Shown here piece by piece: positions 6,163 to 14,900 of a stretch of 21,173 nucleotides of DNA; positions within the stretch are counted from its first letter, which is position 1, and every line of letters starts with the position of its first letter. Under the pieces are notes generated by a model that worked only from the letters and a program-made list of their open reading frames with translations, made no database searches and was not told where the DNA came from. This stretch comes from an uncultured Campylobacter sp. (lineage in GTDB: Bacteria; Campylobacterota; Campylobacteria; Campylobacterales; Campylobacteraceae). The translations under genes were made by a program, and so were the position numbers. The stretch covers positions 1-21,173 of the forward strand of contig NZ_CALBWL010000002.1 in the NCBI RefSeq assembly GCF_937973075.1. The letters run 5' to 3'.

Positions 6163-8094
6163 TTAAGATTTGTTTTTTTGCTTATTTTTTAAGATCAAAA
6201 TTCCTGCGATCAAAAGCACGATCATCACCGCTTGCGGCACGAGGCTCTGGACGTAAGGATAAAATCCGATCCACGTAATCGTAGGAAGCCCATCAATAAC
6301 GGTAGGCACGAATACCTTGCCCTCGACTAGCTCCATCACGCCCTTGCCCACAAATACGACGGACATATAAAAGATAATGACCGATGTAGCGATGAAGAAC
6401 GGCTTGATAGCGATTTTAAGCGAGAATTTTTTGATGACGATATAAACTATGATAAGAGCCACCAGACCCGCTACGAAGCCTGCTGCTACCATGCTGGTAG
6501 CTGCCGGACTTTTGGCATCGAAAAGTAGCGCCAGATAAAATAGCACCGTCTCTGCGCCCTCGCGATAAACCGCTAAAAACACCGTCCACCAAAGCATCTT
6601 GCTATCGCCCGAACTTAGGCTGTTTGAAATTTGACCTTGGATATAGGCGCTCCACTTTTTGGAGCTTGCATTTGAAAGAAGCCAAAAGCCCACGTAAAAT
6701 AGCAGCACCACGGCGATTAACATCACCGCGCCCTCCATCACTTCGCGCGTTTGTCCTGCATTTTCACTACCAAAGATATAATTCAGCCCGTAAGCTGTAG
6801 CGATACTTAGCACAACCGCGACGCCAAGAGCGCTGTAAACGATATTTAGGTGCTTTGAATTGCCGGATTTTATAAGCAAAGCGATGACTGCAGCTACGAT
6901 GATAAGTGCTTCAAATCCTTCGCGCAAGATAATGATAAACGCGTATAAGAATAGATCCCAGTTGCTTGATTTTTTCGTTAGCTCTAGGCTTTGGGTAAGC
7001 TGATCAAATAGCTTATTTTGCGCCGCTACGATCTGCTCTTTGGAAGCACCCGCGCGCATAAGAGCCGAAATTTTATTAAAGCTTGCTTCGGTGTCTAGCT
7101 TGAGCTGAGTATTTTTAGCACCGACGATATTCTCCATACCGCTCTCTTCGTATTCATCAAAGTAGATATTACCACTTTCGTCGATCGCATCATCAACCTT
7201 GCCGCTCTCGTAAAGCTGCAAAACCTTAGCCATCTTATCCTTGATATTTTGCACGATCGGTGTAAAATCCTTGCCCTCATCCTCACTAGTATCGCTTTGT
7301 GCTAACGCAGTCTGCGGCGCTATGGAGTAGCTTTCTTGCGGCAAATCATTTACGGCTTTTAATGCTAGATTATCTAGGGCGTTTATCGCTTCGTCAAATT
7401 TTGATTTGTCCGTATCCGCATCCTCGCGCAAGAGATTTCCGATAATTTGCTGGATTGATTGATCGGTCTGAGACGAGACATATTTTCGTACCGCCTCTTC
7501 TAGGCGTTCGTTGCGGTAGATATCAAATTTAGCGCGATTTAGTGCAGCCTTTAACGCAGCAGCGTCTTTTTTATCAAACGCAGCTTTAGCGTTATCCAGC
7601 TCAGTTTTAAATTCCGTATAGACGCTCATCCAAGGCGAAGTTGTACCGGATGCTGCGGAATTCCCGCCTGAGGTTGGCGCAGAAGTGCTGCCGTCGCCTC
7701 CGTCTTGATACTCGGCTACGAGACGATGACCAGATTCGATCGCAGGCAGAACCTCATCAATCTCGCGATTTAGATTATCGATCATCGCTTGGATCTCATT
7801 TAGGGGCTTTTCGGCTTTGATCGCTTTACGGATATCGCCGAATTGCTTCTCCATATCGTAGGATTTTTTCTGTCCCAAATTTATGCGAATGCCGGCTTCT
7901 AGATTTTCGAAATGCCCAAAATACGCCTCTTGAGTTATCTTTCTAGCCTCAGAATTATTACCATCGACATAAAGCTTGATCGCTTGAGCAAATTTCTCTT
8001 TTATCGTCGCTGCTTCCGCGCGATAATCCGTATCCGCAAAAAGCATAGCAAGCGGAAAAATTAGAGCTAAAACCACAAATTTAAAAAATTTCAT
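6163..8094 (-). CDS. FTR1-family iron permease with duplicated periplasmic domain
   Basis: A 643-residue inner-membrane protein. Signal or anchor segment 5-20; a long helical periplasmic region 21-378; then an FTR1 domain with about seven membrane helices. The two hallmark iron-transport motifs are R391-EGF-E395 and R511-EGA-E515. The periplasmic part contains two similar modules, about 31-113 (IKEKFAQAIKLYVDG...) and 284-366 (IKDKMAKVLQLYESG...), separated by a linker rich in Ser/Gly/Thr (133-152) and a further helical stretch. It matches C. jejuni Cj1658 and the FetM-type permeases partnered with P19/FetP. It probably takes iron delivered by P19 and moves it into the cytoplasm. The start ATG at 8094 has AAGAAGG upstream. 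First gene of its operon. Confidence 0.93.
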   Translation of the reverse strand: MKFFKFVVLALIFPLAMLFADTDYRAEAATIKEKFAQAIKLYVDGNNSEARKITQEAYFGHFENLEAGIRINLGQKKSYDMEKQFGDIRKAIKAEKPLNEIQAMIDNLNREIDEVLPAIESGHRLVAEYQDGGDGSTSAPTSGGNSAASGTTSPWMSVYTEFKTELDNAKAAFDKKDAAALKAALNRAKFDIYRNERLEEAVRKYVSSQTDQSIQQIIGNLLREDADTDKSKFDEAINALDNLALKAVNDLPQESYSIAPQTALAQSDTSEDEGKDFTPIVQNIKDKMAKVLQLYESGKVDDAIDESGNIYFDEYEESGMENIVGAKNTQLKLDTEASFNKISALMRAGASKEQIVAAQNKLFDQLTQSLELTKKSSNWDLFLYAFIIILREGFEALIIVAAVIALLIKSGNSKHLNIVYSALGVAVVLSIATAYGLNYIFGSENAGQTREVMEGAVMLIAVVLLFYVGFWLLSNASSKKWSAYIQGQISNSLSSGDSKMLWWTVFLAVYREGAETVLFYLALLFDAKSPAATSMVAAGFVAGLVALIIVYIVIKKFSLKIAIKPFFIATSVIIFYMSVVFVGKGVMELVEGKVFVPTVIDGLPTITWIGFYPYVQSLVPQAVMIVLLIAGILILKNKQKNKS

Positions 8095-8145
8095 CTGAAC
8101 CTTCTTGAGTTGAATTCATACATTAAATTTCAAAATCGAGCGGCA

Positions 8146-8180
8146 ATTATATGTAGAAAAATCTTAAAAAGTAATAAAAA
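8146..8180 (-). promoter_or_regulatory. Probable sigma-70 promoter of the FTR1-p19 operon
   Basis: On the minus strand TATAAT occupies 8151-8146, preceded by phased T-runs (around 8154-8181) instead of a clear -35 box, as is usual for Campylobacter vegetative promoters. The leader to the ATG at 8094 would be about 45 nt. A TTATGATAA segment just upstream (about 8186-8194) resembles half a Fur site, but I cannot see a full box. Confidence 0.6.
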
Positions 8181-8282
8181 AAGCGGTTATCATAAAGCAC
8201 GAAAGCGGCTAAATTCTCAATTGCAAGAGCTTTTTGATAGATAGAATTTAATAGAATTTAGGATATAGCGGGATTTTAAAAG

Positions 8283-8306
8283 GCAGTCGGATTTTGCTCC
8301 GACTGC
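8283..8306 (-). terminator. Strong terminator after petC
   Basis: Perfect 9-bp arms GCAGTCGGA (8283-8291) and TCCGACTGC (8298-8306) with a 6-nt loop, 7 nt past the petC stop. In the minus direction the stem is followed by CTTTTAAAAT, and A/T runs flank both sides, so it may work in both directions. Confidence 0.85.
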
Positions 8307-8313
8307 TAAAATT

Positions 8314-9417
8314 TTAATGAAGTTTCGACCAAATTTTACTTTTCCAAAGACCTGCAAAAACAGAAAGGATCAAGAAATAAATCATAATATTTATGGTTGT
8401 AGCTTCACGCTCGGCTTTTTTGCTATCGCCTACGTCAGCTAGATACTCCACGACTTTGGCTTCAGCGTTTTCGTTCAAGCCTACGCGCGGCATCGAGGTG
8501 CCTGGAAGCTTCTTTTGCGTATCATTGATAAACTCGTGTAGATAGTTGGCGCCCTTAGAACGGATCATCATCGAAAGATCAGGAGGCGTCGAGCCCATAT
8601 ACGCAGCCAAGCTAGCCTTGTCGCTGGATGCAAAGAGCTTATCATATTTGACGTCGTGGCATCTTAGACAAGCATCCTCAAAAACCGCCTTGCCTAAAAG
8701 GAATTTTTTCTGCGCTTCGTTTAGTTCGGTGCCTTGCTTGATGCCGCTAGTAGCAGCCTCAGAGGCGATTAGTTTATCCTCGCTAGGAGCGAGCGATTTT
8801 AGATAGGCTACGATATCGGCGATCTCTTGATTTAGATCACCGCCCGCACCGAAAAATCCAGGCATCGGAAAAGGCTTTTCGTCGCCAAATTTCTGATCTA
8901 GCTTAAGAGCCATGATTGGATCTTTGATGAGCGCAGCTAAGAATTTATCGGTGTATAGATAGCCTGCGCTGCTAAGATCTGGCGGATTGACGCCGTATGC
9001 GGCACTAGCGCTTGCCACGTCCATAGGAGCGGGGATATTTGCACTTTTTACTCCATGACATGCGGTGCAGCCTGCATTTGTAAAGGTTTCGGCGCCGCGC
9101 ACGGCATCGCCTTTGCTAAGATCTATTTTATTTATTTCATCCCAAAAAAGCACGGTTTTGTCTTGTTGCTCTTTCGCACTGGCTAGGGCTTTTTTAGAAT
9201 TTTTTATCATCGTCTCATCTCCGCCCTTTTCTGCTGCGGCCAAAGCGCTTTCTGCTGCGGCTACGTTATGCGCGGCCAAAGCCGTATCGCCTGCTGCAAA
9301 ATCGTAATTTACCGGATCGGTGTGCGGACTGAGCTTAGTATGAGCATAAGGCTCGATAAACCAGTATAAAATTCCCACACAAAAAAGCACTAAGATTAGG
9401 GTTTTTATCTCTTTCAT
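8314..9417 (-). CDS. petC: Dihaem cytochrome c subunit of the bc1 complex, PetC
   Basis: A 367-residue protein with an N-terminal membrane anchor (about 5-20) and a C-terminal membrane helix (about 342-357), so the body is periplasmic. It carries two haem c sites, C117-TA-CH121 and C250-LR-CH254. Plausible distal methionines are M185 (PFPMPG) and M309 (GTSMPRVG). This two-haem form replaces cytochrome c1 in epsilonproteobacteria and passes electrons from the Rieske protein to the soluble cytochrome c pool. An Ala-rich helical stretch (about 41-87) lies before the first haem domain. It starts 2 nt after petB with GAGGG inside the petB end, and a strong terminator follows. Its haems would be attached by the CcsBA synthase encoded nearby. 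C. jejuni homologue: Cj1184c. Confidence 0.93.
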   Translation of the reverse strand: MKEIKTLILVLFCVGILYWFIEPYAHTKLSPHTDPVNYDFAAGDTALAAHNVAAAESALAAAEKGGDETMIKNSKKALASAKEQQDKTVLFWDEINKIDLSKGDAVRGAETFTNAGCTACHGVKSANIPAPMDVASASAAYGVNPPDLSSAGYLYTDKFLAALIKDPIMALKLDQKFGDEKPFPMPGFFGAGGDLNQEIADIVAYLKSLAPSEDKLIASEAATSGIKQGTELNEAQKKFLLGKAVFEDACLRCHDVKYDKLFASSDKASLAAYMGSTPPDLSMMIRSKGANYLHEFINDTQKKLPGTSMPRVGLNENAEAKVVEYLADVGDSKKAEREATTINIMIYFLILSVFAGLWKSKIWSKLH

Positions 9418-9419
9418 GG

Positions 9420-10679
9420 CTAGACCCTCTTTCTTTCTGCAATTGTAATTAGCGGAAGCACTACGACAAGCAATCCGATATAGATGATCGATAAGGCAAA
9501 GCCCCAGTATTTATTTTCGATACCGAGCTCCGCGCCGTCTGCAGGGAGCTTGCCAAAAAGGCTAAGCAGGATCATGTCGATCACTAAGACCCAAAACCAA
9601 ATGAAAAACGCTTTGTTTTTGTGCGCGGGGGCTACTACGCTGCTACGATCAAATAGTGGGATAAAAAACAGCGAAACTCCAGCGAAGGCAAAGGCGATAA
9701 GTCCGATATCGGCGGCCTTAAGTGGTCCTACGTCGAAGTAAAATCCGCGCAGAATTTCATACTCCCAAAGGAAGTACCACTCCGGATAGATATGCGTCGG
9801 GGTTTTGAGGCTGTTTGCCGGCTCGAAATTTATCGGATCCATCGCAAAATCGAAGTGAAAGCCGACTAGATAAAAGAAAAATATCATAAAAATACTGACA
9901 TAGAAAAAATCCTTCGCCAAAAAGCCCGGCCAAAATGGAATTACCTTGCTTTCGCTAGTTTTTCCTTCCAAATACTTCTCGTCCTCGAGCTCAAAGTCAA
10001 TCTCCTCGCCGTCTAGGTTATTTACATGCGGAAATCTAAGCGAATAAAAATGCACCGCCAGCACCGCAACCACCACGAGAGGCAGCAAACAGACATGAAG
10101 CATAAAAAATCGTGTCAGCGTCGGATCGCTTACGGCGTAATCGCCGCGAATCCATTCGACTATTGCATCGCCCACTACTGGAATTCCGCCGAATAAATTC
10201 GTAATAACCATCGCCGCCCAGTAGCTCATCTGCCCCCAAGGAAGCATATAGCCGCTAAAAGCCTCCGCCGAAAAAATAATGAAAAGCAGCATTCCGCTTA
10301 CCCAAATCATCTCTCGCCCTTGCTTATACGAGCGGTAATAAATAGCTACTAAAGTATGAATGTATAAGATCAAAAATACGACCGATGCCGATACTGCGTG
10401 GATATGACGCCATAGCCAGCCGTATTCGACCTCTTTCATGATCGTGAAATTTACACTATCGAAGGCCAAATTTACGTCCGGCTTATAATACATCACGAGC
10501 ATCAAGCCGCTTACGAATAAAACTATAAATAGCGTCATCAAAATAACGCCCATCGCCCAAAGGAAGCTGATATTTTTAGGAATCCAATACTCGCTTACCA
10601 TAACCTTGAAAAATTTCGTTACGGCGAGCCTTTGGTCGAACCAATCCCAAACTCCCGTAGCTTTTCTGATATGTGCCAT
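9420..10679 (-). CDS. petB: Cytochrome b of the bc1 complex, PetB
   Basis: A 419-residue polytopic inner-membrane protein with eight or more helices. The four haem b ligands are visible with correct spacing: H94 and H108 in helix B (13 residues between), and H195 and H210 in helix D (14 between). The quinol-oxidation-site motif PEWY is at 299-302. Length and single-chain form are those of bc1-type cytochrome b, not the split b6/subunit IV type. It starts 9 nt after petA with a strong TAGGAGG. It oxidises menaquinol and passes electrons to the Rieske centre on one side and across the membrane on the other. All key residues are present. Confidence 0.96.
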   Translation of the reverse strand: MAHIRKATGVWDWFDQRLAVTKFFKVMVSEYWIPKNISFLWAMGVILMTLFIVLFVSGLMLVMYYKPDVNLAFDSVNFTIMKEVEYGWLWRHIHAVSASVVFLILYIHTLVAIYYRSYKQGREMIWVSGMLLFIIFSAEAFSGYMLPWGQMSYWAAMVITNLFGGIPVVGDAIVEWIRGDYAVSDPTLTRFFMLHVCLLPLVVVAVLAVHFYSLRFPHVNNLDGEEIDFELEDEKYLEGKTSESKVIPFWPGFLAKDFFYVSIFMIFFFYLVGFHFDFAMDPINFEPANSLKTPTHIYPEWYFLWEYEILRGFYFDVGPLKAADIGLIAFAFAGVSLFFIPLFDRSSVVAPAHKNKAFFIWFWVLVIDMILLSLFGKLPADGAELGIENKYWGFALSIIYIGLLVVVLPLITIAERKRV

Positions 10680-10688
10680 CTGCGCCTC

Positions 10689-11195
10689 CTATGCTTTCTG
10701 CTTTAGGGCTTGGTATTCGGGGCCCTCTTCGCCTAAAACGAGTTTCGTTCCGTCGATTTTAAAGGGCGGTATATCCATAGGACGCGGCGGCGGACCGAAT
10801 ACGTTTACGCCGTTAGCATCGAAAATTCCGCCGTGACATGCACAGATGAATTGTTGCGTCGATGGCTTGTAGCTGGGAATACAGCCTAAATGCGTACAAA
10901 GCCCGATGCAAAGCGTATATCTAGCATCCCCTACGACGACGTCGCGGGCATCATTTTTGGGCATATCGGCAGTCTTTTTAAGCACGAAAATCGGCTTTTT
11001 ACGCCACTGCGTTTGATACAGCTCGCCCTCTTTGATCGGACTTAAATCTACCGTAGTGACGCCGGCGGCGCGCACGCTGGGTAACGGATCCCACGATTTC
11101 TTCATCCCCACTAGCGCAAAAACACCACCCACAGCGGCAACCGCGCCGAAAGTAAGCCCGATAAAGCCTCGTCTATCCTGTTTTAGATCAGACAT
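10689..11195 (-). CDS. petA: Rieske iron-sulfur subunit of the bc1 complex, PetA
   Basis: A 168-residue protein. The N-terminus carries a twin-arginine motif (D7-RRGFIG) and one hydrophobic helix (about 12-31), so it is probably Tat-exported and membrane-anchored. The Rieske boxes are C100-THLG-C105 and C118-ACHG. The [2Fe-2S] ligands should be C100, H102, C118 and H121, with C105-C120 as the disulfide. The GPPPRP segment near 135-139 is the usual proline loop. It accepts electrons from quinol at the PetB site and hands them to PetC. First gene of petABC; AAAGGAT precedes the ATG at 11195 and a TATAAT box lies about 70 nt upstream. Confidence 0.96.
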   Translation of the reverse strand: MSDLKQDRRGFIGLTFGAVAAVGGVFALVGMKKSWDPLPSVRAAGVTTVDLSPIKEGELYQTQWRKKPIFVLKKTADMPKNDARDVVVGDARYTLCIGLCTHLGCIPSYKPSTQQFICACHGGIFDANGVNVFGPPPRPMDIPPFKIDGTKLVLGEEGPEYQALKQKA

Positions 11196-11215
11196 CTTTA
11201 TCCTTTCAAATTAAG

Positions 11216-11235
11216 AAATTGATAAGCGTCAATTT
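11216..11235. promoter_or_regulatory. Dyad in the petABC leader (possible operator)
   Basis: AAATTGA (11216-11222) and TCAATTT (11229-11235) form a perfect 7-bp dyad with a 6-nt centre. It lies between the probable promoter and the petA ribosome site, so it could be a regulator site or a leader hairpin. No regulator can be named. Confidence 0.4.
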
Positions 11236-11262
11236 TAGCCAAATAAAGATTAAATCAATATG

Positions 11263-11268
11263 ATTATA
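11263..11268 (-). promoter_or_regulatory. Probable -10 box of the petABC operon
   Basis: TATAAT on the minus strand, with TGC upstream (TGCTTATAAT) and TTGCAA about 20 nt further upstream as a weak -35 candidate. The leader to the petA ATG would be about 60 nt. This is the only good -10 match close to petA. Confidence 0.55.
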
Positions 11269-11399
11269 AGCAGAAATTTAGCTTAAACTTGCAAGCTAAA
11301 TTATATTTTAAGATAATTTTAATGCCTAGCGAGGCGTTTTTACAGTTTAAAATTTTATAAATTCAAATTATGTCATGTTCTATCATGGTGCGAAATTTA

Positions 11400-11796
11400 A
11401 AATTTTAAAATTTTGTCGCGCAAGAGTTATTGCGACAATGGCGTACAAAATTTTAAAATTTCGACATCATAAATAAAATTTCATAAAGTGCGAGATTTTA
11501 AATTTTAAATTTAAAGATGAGCATAGAATTTATAAAATCAAATTTTAAAATTTCACTGCTCGGCTATGGCAGCGGCGGGGCGAATTTTGCACTAGCACGC
11601 TAGCTAAAATTTTAAAATTCTAGAATTCGTTGCGATTCCATCGCGCGTAAAAATTCCACTAGAAGTAAAATTTAAAACATTAAAACCCCATAGCAGTGCA
11701 AATTCCAAATCATTAGAATTTTACGACGCCTTAAAAATTTTAAGCATCAAAGTCCTGTCGCGATGTATTCTCTTGCGATGCTAAATTTTAAAATTT
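11400..11796. repeat. Cluster of AAATTTTAAAATTT palindromes
   Basis: Perfect 14-nt copies start at 11400, 11448, 11540 and 11783; a 13/14 copy is near 11607. Same family as in the 5255-5447 spacer. Confidence 0.85.
11413..11438. repeat. Inverted repeat TTGTCGC/GCGACAA
   Basis: Perfect 7-bp arms (11413-11419, 11432-11438) with a 12-nt loop. It is directly flanked by AAATTTTAAAATTT copies at 11400 and 11448, which extends the symmetry of the whole block. Confidence 0.5.
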
Positions 11797-11908
11797 AGCG
11801 CAATCGCGAATCGTAAAATTCTATAAAATTCTACGGGGTTTTAAAGCCTAGCCGAAATTTAAAGATAAATTCCATAAATCCCTAAAGCCTCGGCAAACTG
11901 CGAAATCA

Positions 11909-11947
11909 GGGCGAAATTTCAAAATTATTATTCTAAAATTTGAGCCC
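11909..11947 (-). terminator. Possible terminator after ccsBA
   Basis: GGGC (11909-11912) and AAATTT (11914-11919) pair with AAATTT (11936-11941) and GCCC (11944-11947) around a 16-nt AT loop. It begins 6 nt past the ccsBA stop. The stem is weak and no clear T-run follows. Confidence 0.4.
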
Positions 11948-11953
11948 GTCTAT

Positions 11954-14900
11954 CTAAAGCCTAGCTGCTTTGCCCGAGCGAAAATACGCCGCGATCGCAA
12001 GAGCTATCATCGAAGCGACCATCACGTACGCCCAGCCAGGCACTGGAATGCGCTCGCCGCTAGCATATGAGTGCATGCCACTTAGGTAGAAATTTACACC
12101 AAAATAGGTCATTATGACGCTAAAATATGCAAACATCGAGGCTACGGCAAAGGCGAATTGATTATTGAGCTTAGGCATAAATCTAAAATGTACGACCACT
12201 GCGTAGATGAAAATCGTAATGAGCGCCCAGGTCTCCTTCGGATCCCAGCCCCAGTAGCGCCCCCAGCTTTCGTTCGCCCACACGCCGCCTAGGAAGTTGC
12301 CGACCGTCAGCAAGCAAAGCCCTAGGATCATCGACATTTCGTTGATATGCGTAGCCTCCGTGATATTGCGCGCGATCTCGGGATTTTTCTTATCGAACAG
12401 AAACATCACGAGGGTGAAAATTCCAAGCAGCATACAAAGTCCCAAAAATCCGTAGCTTGCGGTGATTACCGAGACGTGGATCGTAAGCCAGTGCGACTTC
12501 AATACAGGCTGAAGGTTCGTAATCTGCGGATCGATATCGCTAAGATGTGCGACCATCAGCGTTATGCCCGCCATTATCGACGTTAGCGCCAGCGAGATCG
12601 CGGATTTGCGCGAGAAGAATATTCCGCTTAGCGACAGCGCCCACGCGATGTAGATGAGCGATTCGTAGGAGTTACTCCACGGCGCGTGCCCCGAGACGTA
12701 GCCGCGCAGCGCAAGACCCGCGGTATGCGCTATGAAGGCGACGATATTTACGATATAAACGAGCTTAAACGCGCCGCCTAAGCGAAGAGCGGGCTTCATC
12801 ATCCGCAAAAATATAAAGATCAGAAGCAAAAATCCCGAGATAGTGTAGATCGGAAAGAGGCGAGAAAAAATTTTAGCCTTATTAAATAAAATTTCATATT
12901 TTATCGCGCTTTCGCTAGGCATTAGGTTTGCGCCGTTTTGTGCCTGGTATTTTTTGACGTAGCTTAGCATCTTTTCTGCGCCGCTCCAATCCCCGCTTTC
13001 TTGGGCATAGACCACGGACGAAACGAATATTCCCATCATCTTTTTAACCTCGTTCGATTCGTTTTGATCCAGCGCATCGCCTAGATATAGCGGCGAAAGC
13101 CACTCGTTATTTTTAGCGTTCTTAACCGGAATAATTCTAAAATAATCCCCCATAAACGCCGAGTAAAAGACGTTTACGCGCTCATTTACCTTGATGATCT
13201 CTTTATCTAGCACACCGCGGTTGCCCAAAGGCTTTCGGTTGATCTCCTCGACCATTTTATCGAGCTTGTAGTAGCTCTCGCCGCCTTTAAATTCAAAAAA
13301 ATCCATCATACTGGCGTGGCTTTGCTTCTCGTCCATACCTAGAATTTTCTTAAGCTCCGGCTCGCTAACCTTGATAATCGGCGCACGCCTCCAGTAGCTT
13401 TGATTTAGCATAAACGAAAGCGCAGCGGCGTTATGGTTTAAAATTTCGCCATTTGGTGCCTTATAGTCGTCGGCTCGGTAAATTTTATTTAAAAGCTCCC
13501 TGGAAACGGTATCGAAAGGCTCCATTCGCCCATCAAATCCCTGAATTACTAGGCTTGCTAGATCCTCACTAAATTTAGGATCAAATTTCGGCACGGCCAG
13601 CTCGCCCCCCATAGTAGAAAAATTATGCGGCGGGACGGAGTCTTGTTCCGCTGCAGATTCTTGAGAAGCGGAGCTTTGCTTGGAATTTTCAGCGGCGGAA
13701 TTCTGCGCGGAATTTTGCGAAGCTGAATCTTGCACGCTAGCCGGGCTTTGCGGCGCGGAATTTTCTGCGGCTGCATTTGAGGCGGATTTTTGCGAAGTAG
13801 AATTTTGTGCCGTGGAGTTTTGTTCGGCATTTGCTGTGCTAGGATACAATGCGCTCAAACTCAAAGCCAACGCGCCTACTAATGCCAATGCTGCGCCTTT
13901 AGTACCGCGTCGCGATTTTTTGGCGCGTTTTGATGCAGAGCTTTCTGCGGAGCTTACGGGCACCGAGCTAGACGCGGAATTTTTAGAATTTACATCTTTT
14001 TCTCTAGCAAGATGCGTATTTTCGCTGATTAAGCGCGAGAGCTTGAAAAAGCGCGAGCCCCGGTTGAAAAAGTTAAAAAACATCCCCACGCAAAGCAAAA
14101 AATAGCCGATGTAAGTTGGAACTTTGCCGGGGTCTTTATTGACCGAGAGCACGGTACCGCGCTCATCCGTGTCGTATGAGCTTTGGAAAAATCGGTATCC
14201 GCCGTAATCGAGCACATGATTCATAAAAATATCATAATCAAAGCTCGTATTGCCGTCTTTTAGCGTGATTTCACTTTTATATCCGGAGGGCGAATTGGTG
14301 CCTGGATAGCGATCCATCACAAAGTCGCGAAGCGCGATTTTAAAAGGCAGATGAAGCATCTTTGGTGCCAAGGCTACGATGAAATTCTTATCTCCCACCT
14401 TGTAGCTAGCGCCATGTGAATCCCTAGGGACATAGATTTCGCGACTCTGCCCCGCAAAGCTTAGCGTAGCTACTACGCCGGGCTCACCCGGTAAATTCGC
14501 ATCGACCGGGACGAATTTCTCGACCGCGGAGCTAAGCAGGCTAACGGGAGCGAAATTTATTCCGTCGAAGCTGTAAAGCAAGAGATTGCCTAGCGGATTA
14601 TCCTCGTTTTTCTTAAGCGGCGAAGTGCTCATATCAGCCATTTTAGTGGCGTTTATATCAAGGCTTGAGTTTAGATAAAATTTGCCATCTTTGGATTTTA
14701 TGTAGATGAAATTCTTACTCTTAGGCTCAGCGTTAAAAGTGATACTAAGCTCGCCTATATCCGTGCTTTCGCCCGATTGCAAGGAGACGTTTTGACTGCC
14801 AATGTTGTTGGAAAATAATAACTTCACGCGCGCAGGAGCCTGTCCGGTCGGATCTTGCACCCATTTTAGCTCGCCGTGTTCTACGAGCTCTTTAAATTTT

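Larger units (their letters stand above)
11236..11953. other. 718-bp gene-free AT-rich spacer between petA and ccsBA
   Basis: No credible ORF or RNA gene seen. It contains four perfect AAATTTTAAAATTT palindromes, a near copy, a GC-capped dyad (11413-11438), the petABC promoter and a possible ccsBA terminator. GC-rich islands (around 11560-11600) alternate with AT blocks. It could be the remnant of lost genes or hold an unannotated small RNA, but nothing specific can be claimed. Confidence 0.7.

Noticed and set aside
8181..8200. Fur box upstream of FTR1
   Set aside because: Only a half-site-like TTATGATAA is visible. Iron regulation is expected from the family but not shown here.
13630..13930. 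Frameshift or insertion breaking ccsBA between its two halves
   Set aside because: The frame is open throughout and both halves keep their key residues; the linker is in frame.
13680..14105. Plus-strand 141-codon Cys/Glu/Phe-rich ORF
   Set aside because: It is the antisense of the ccsBA linker repeats; the minus-strand frame is clearly the gene.
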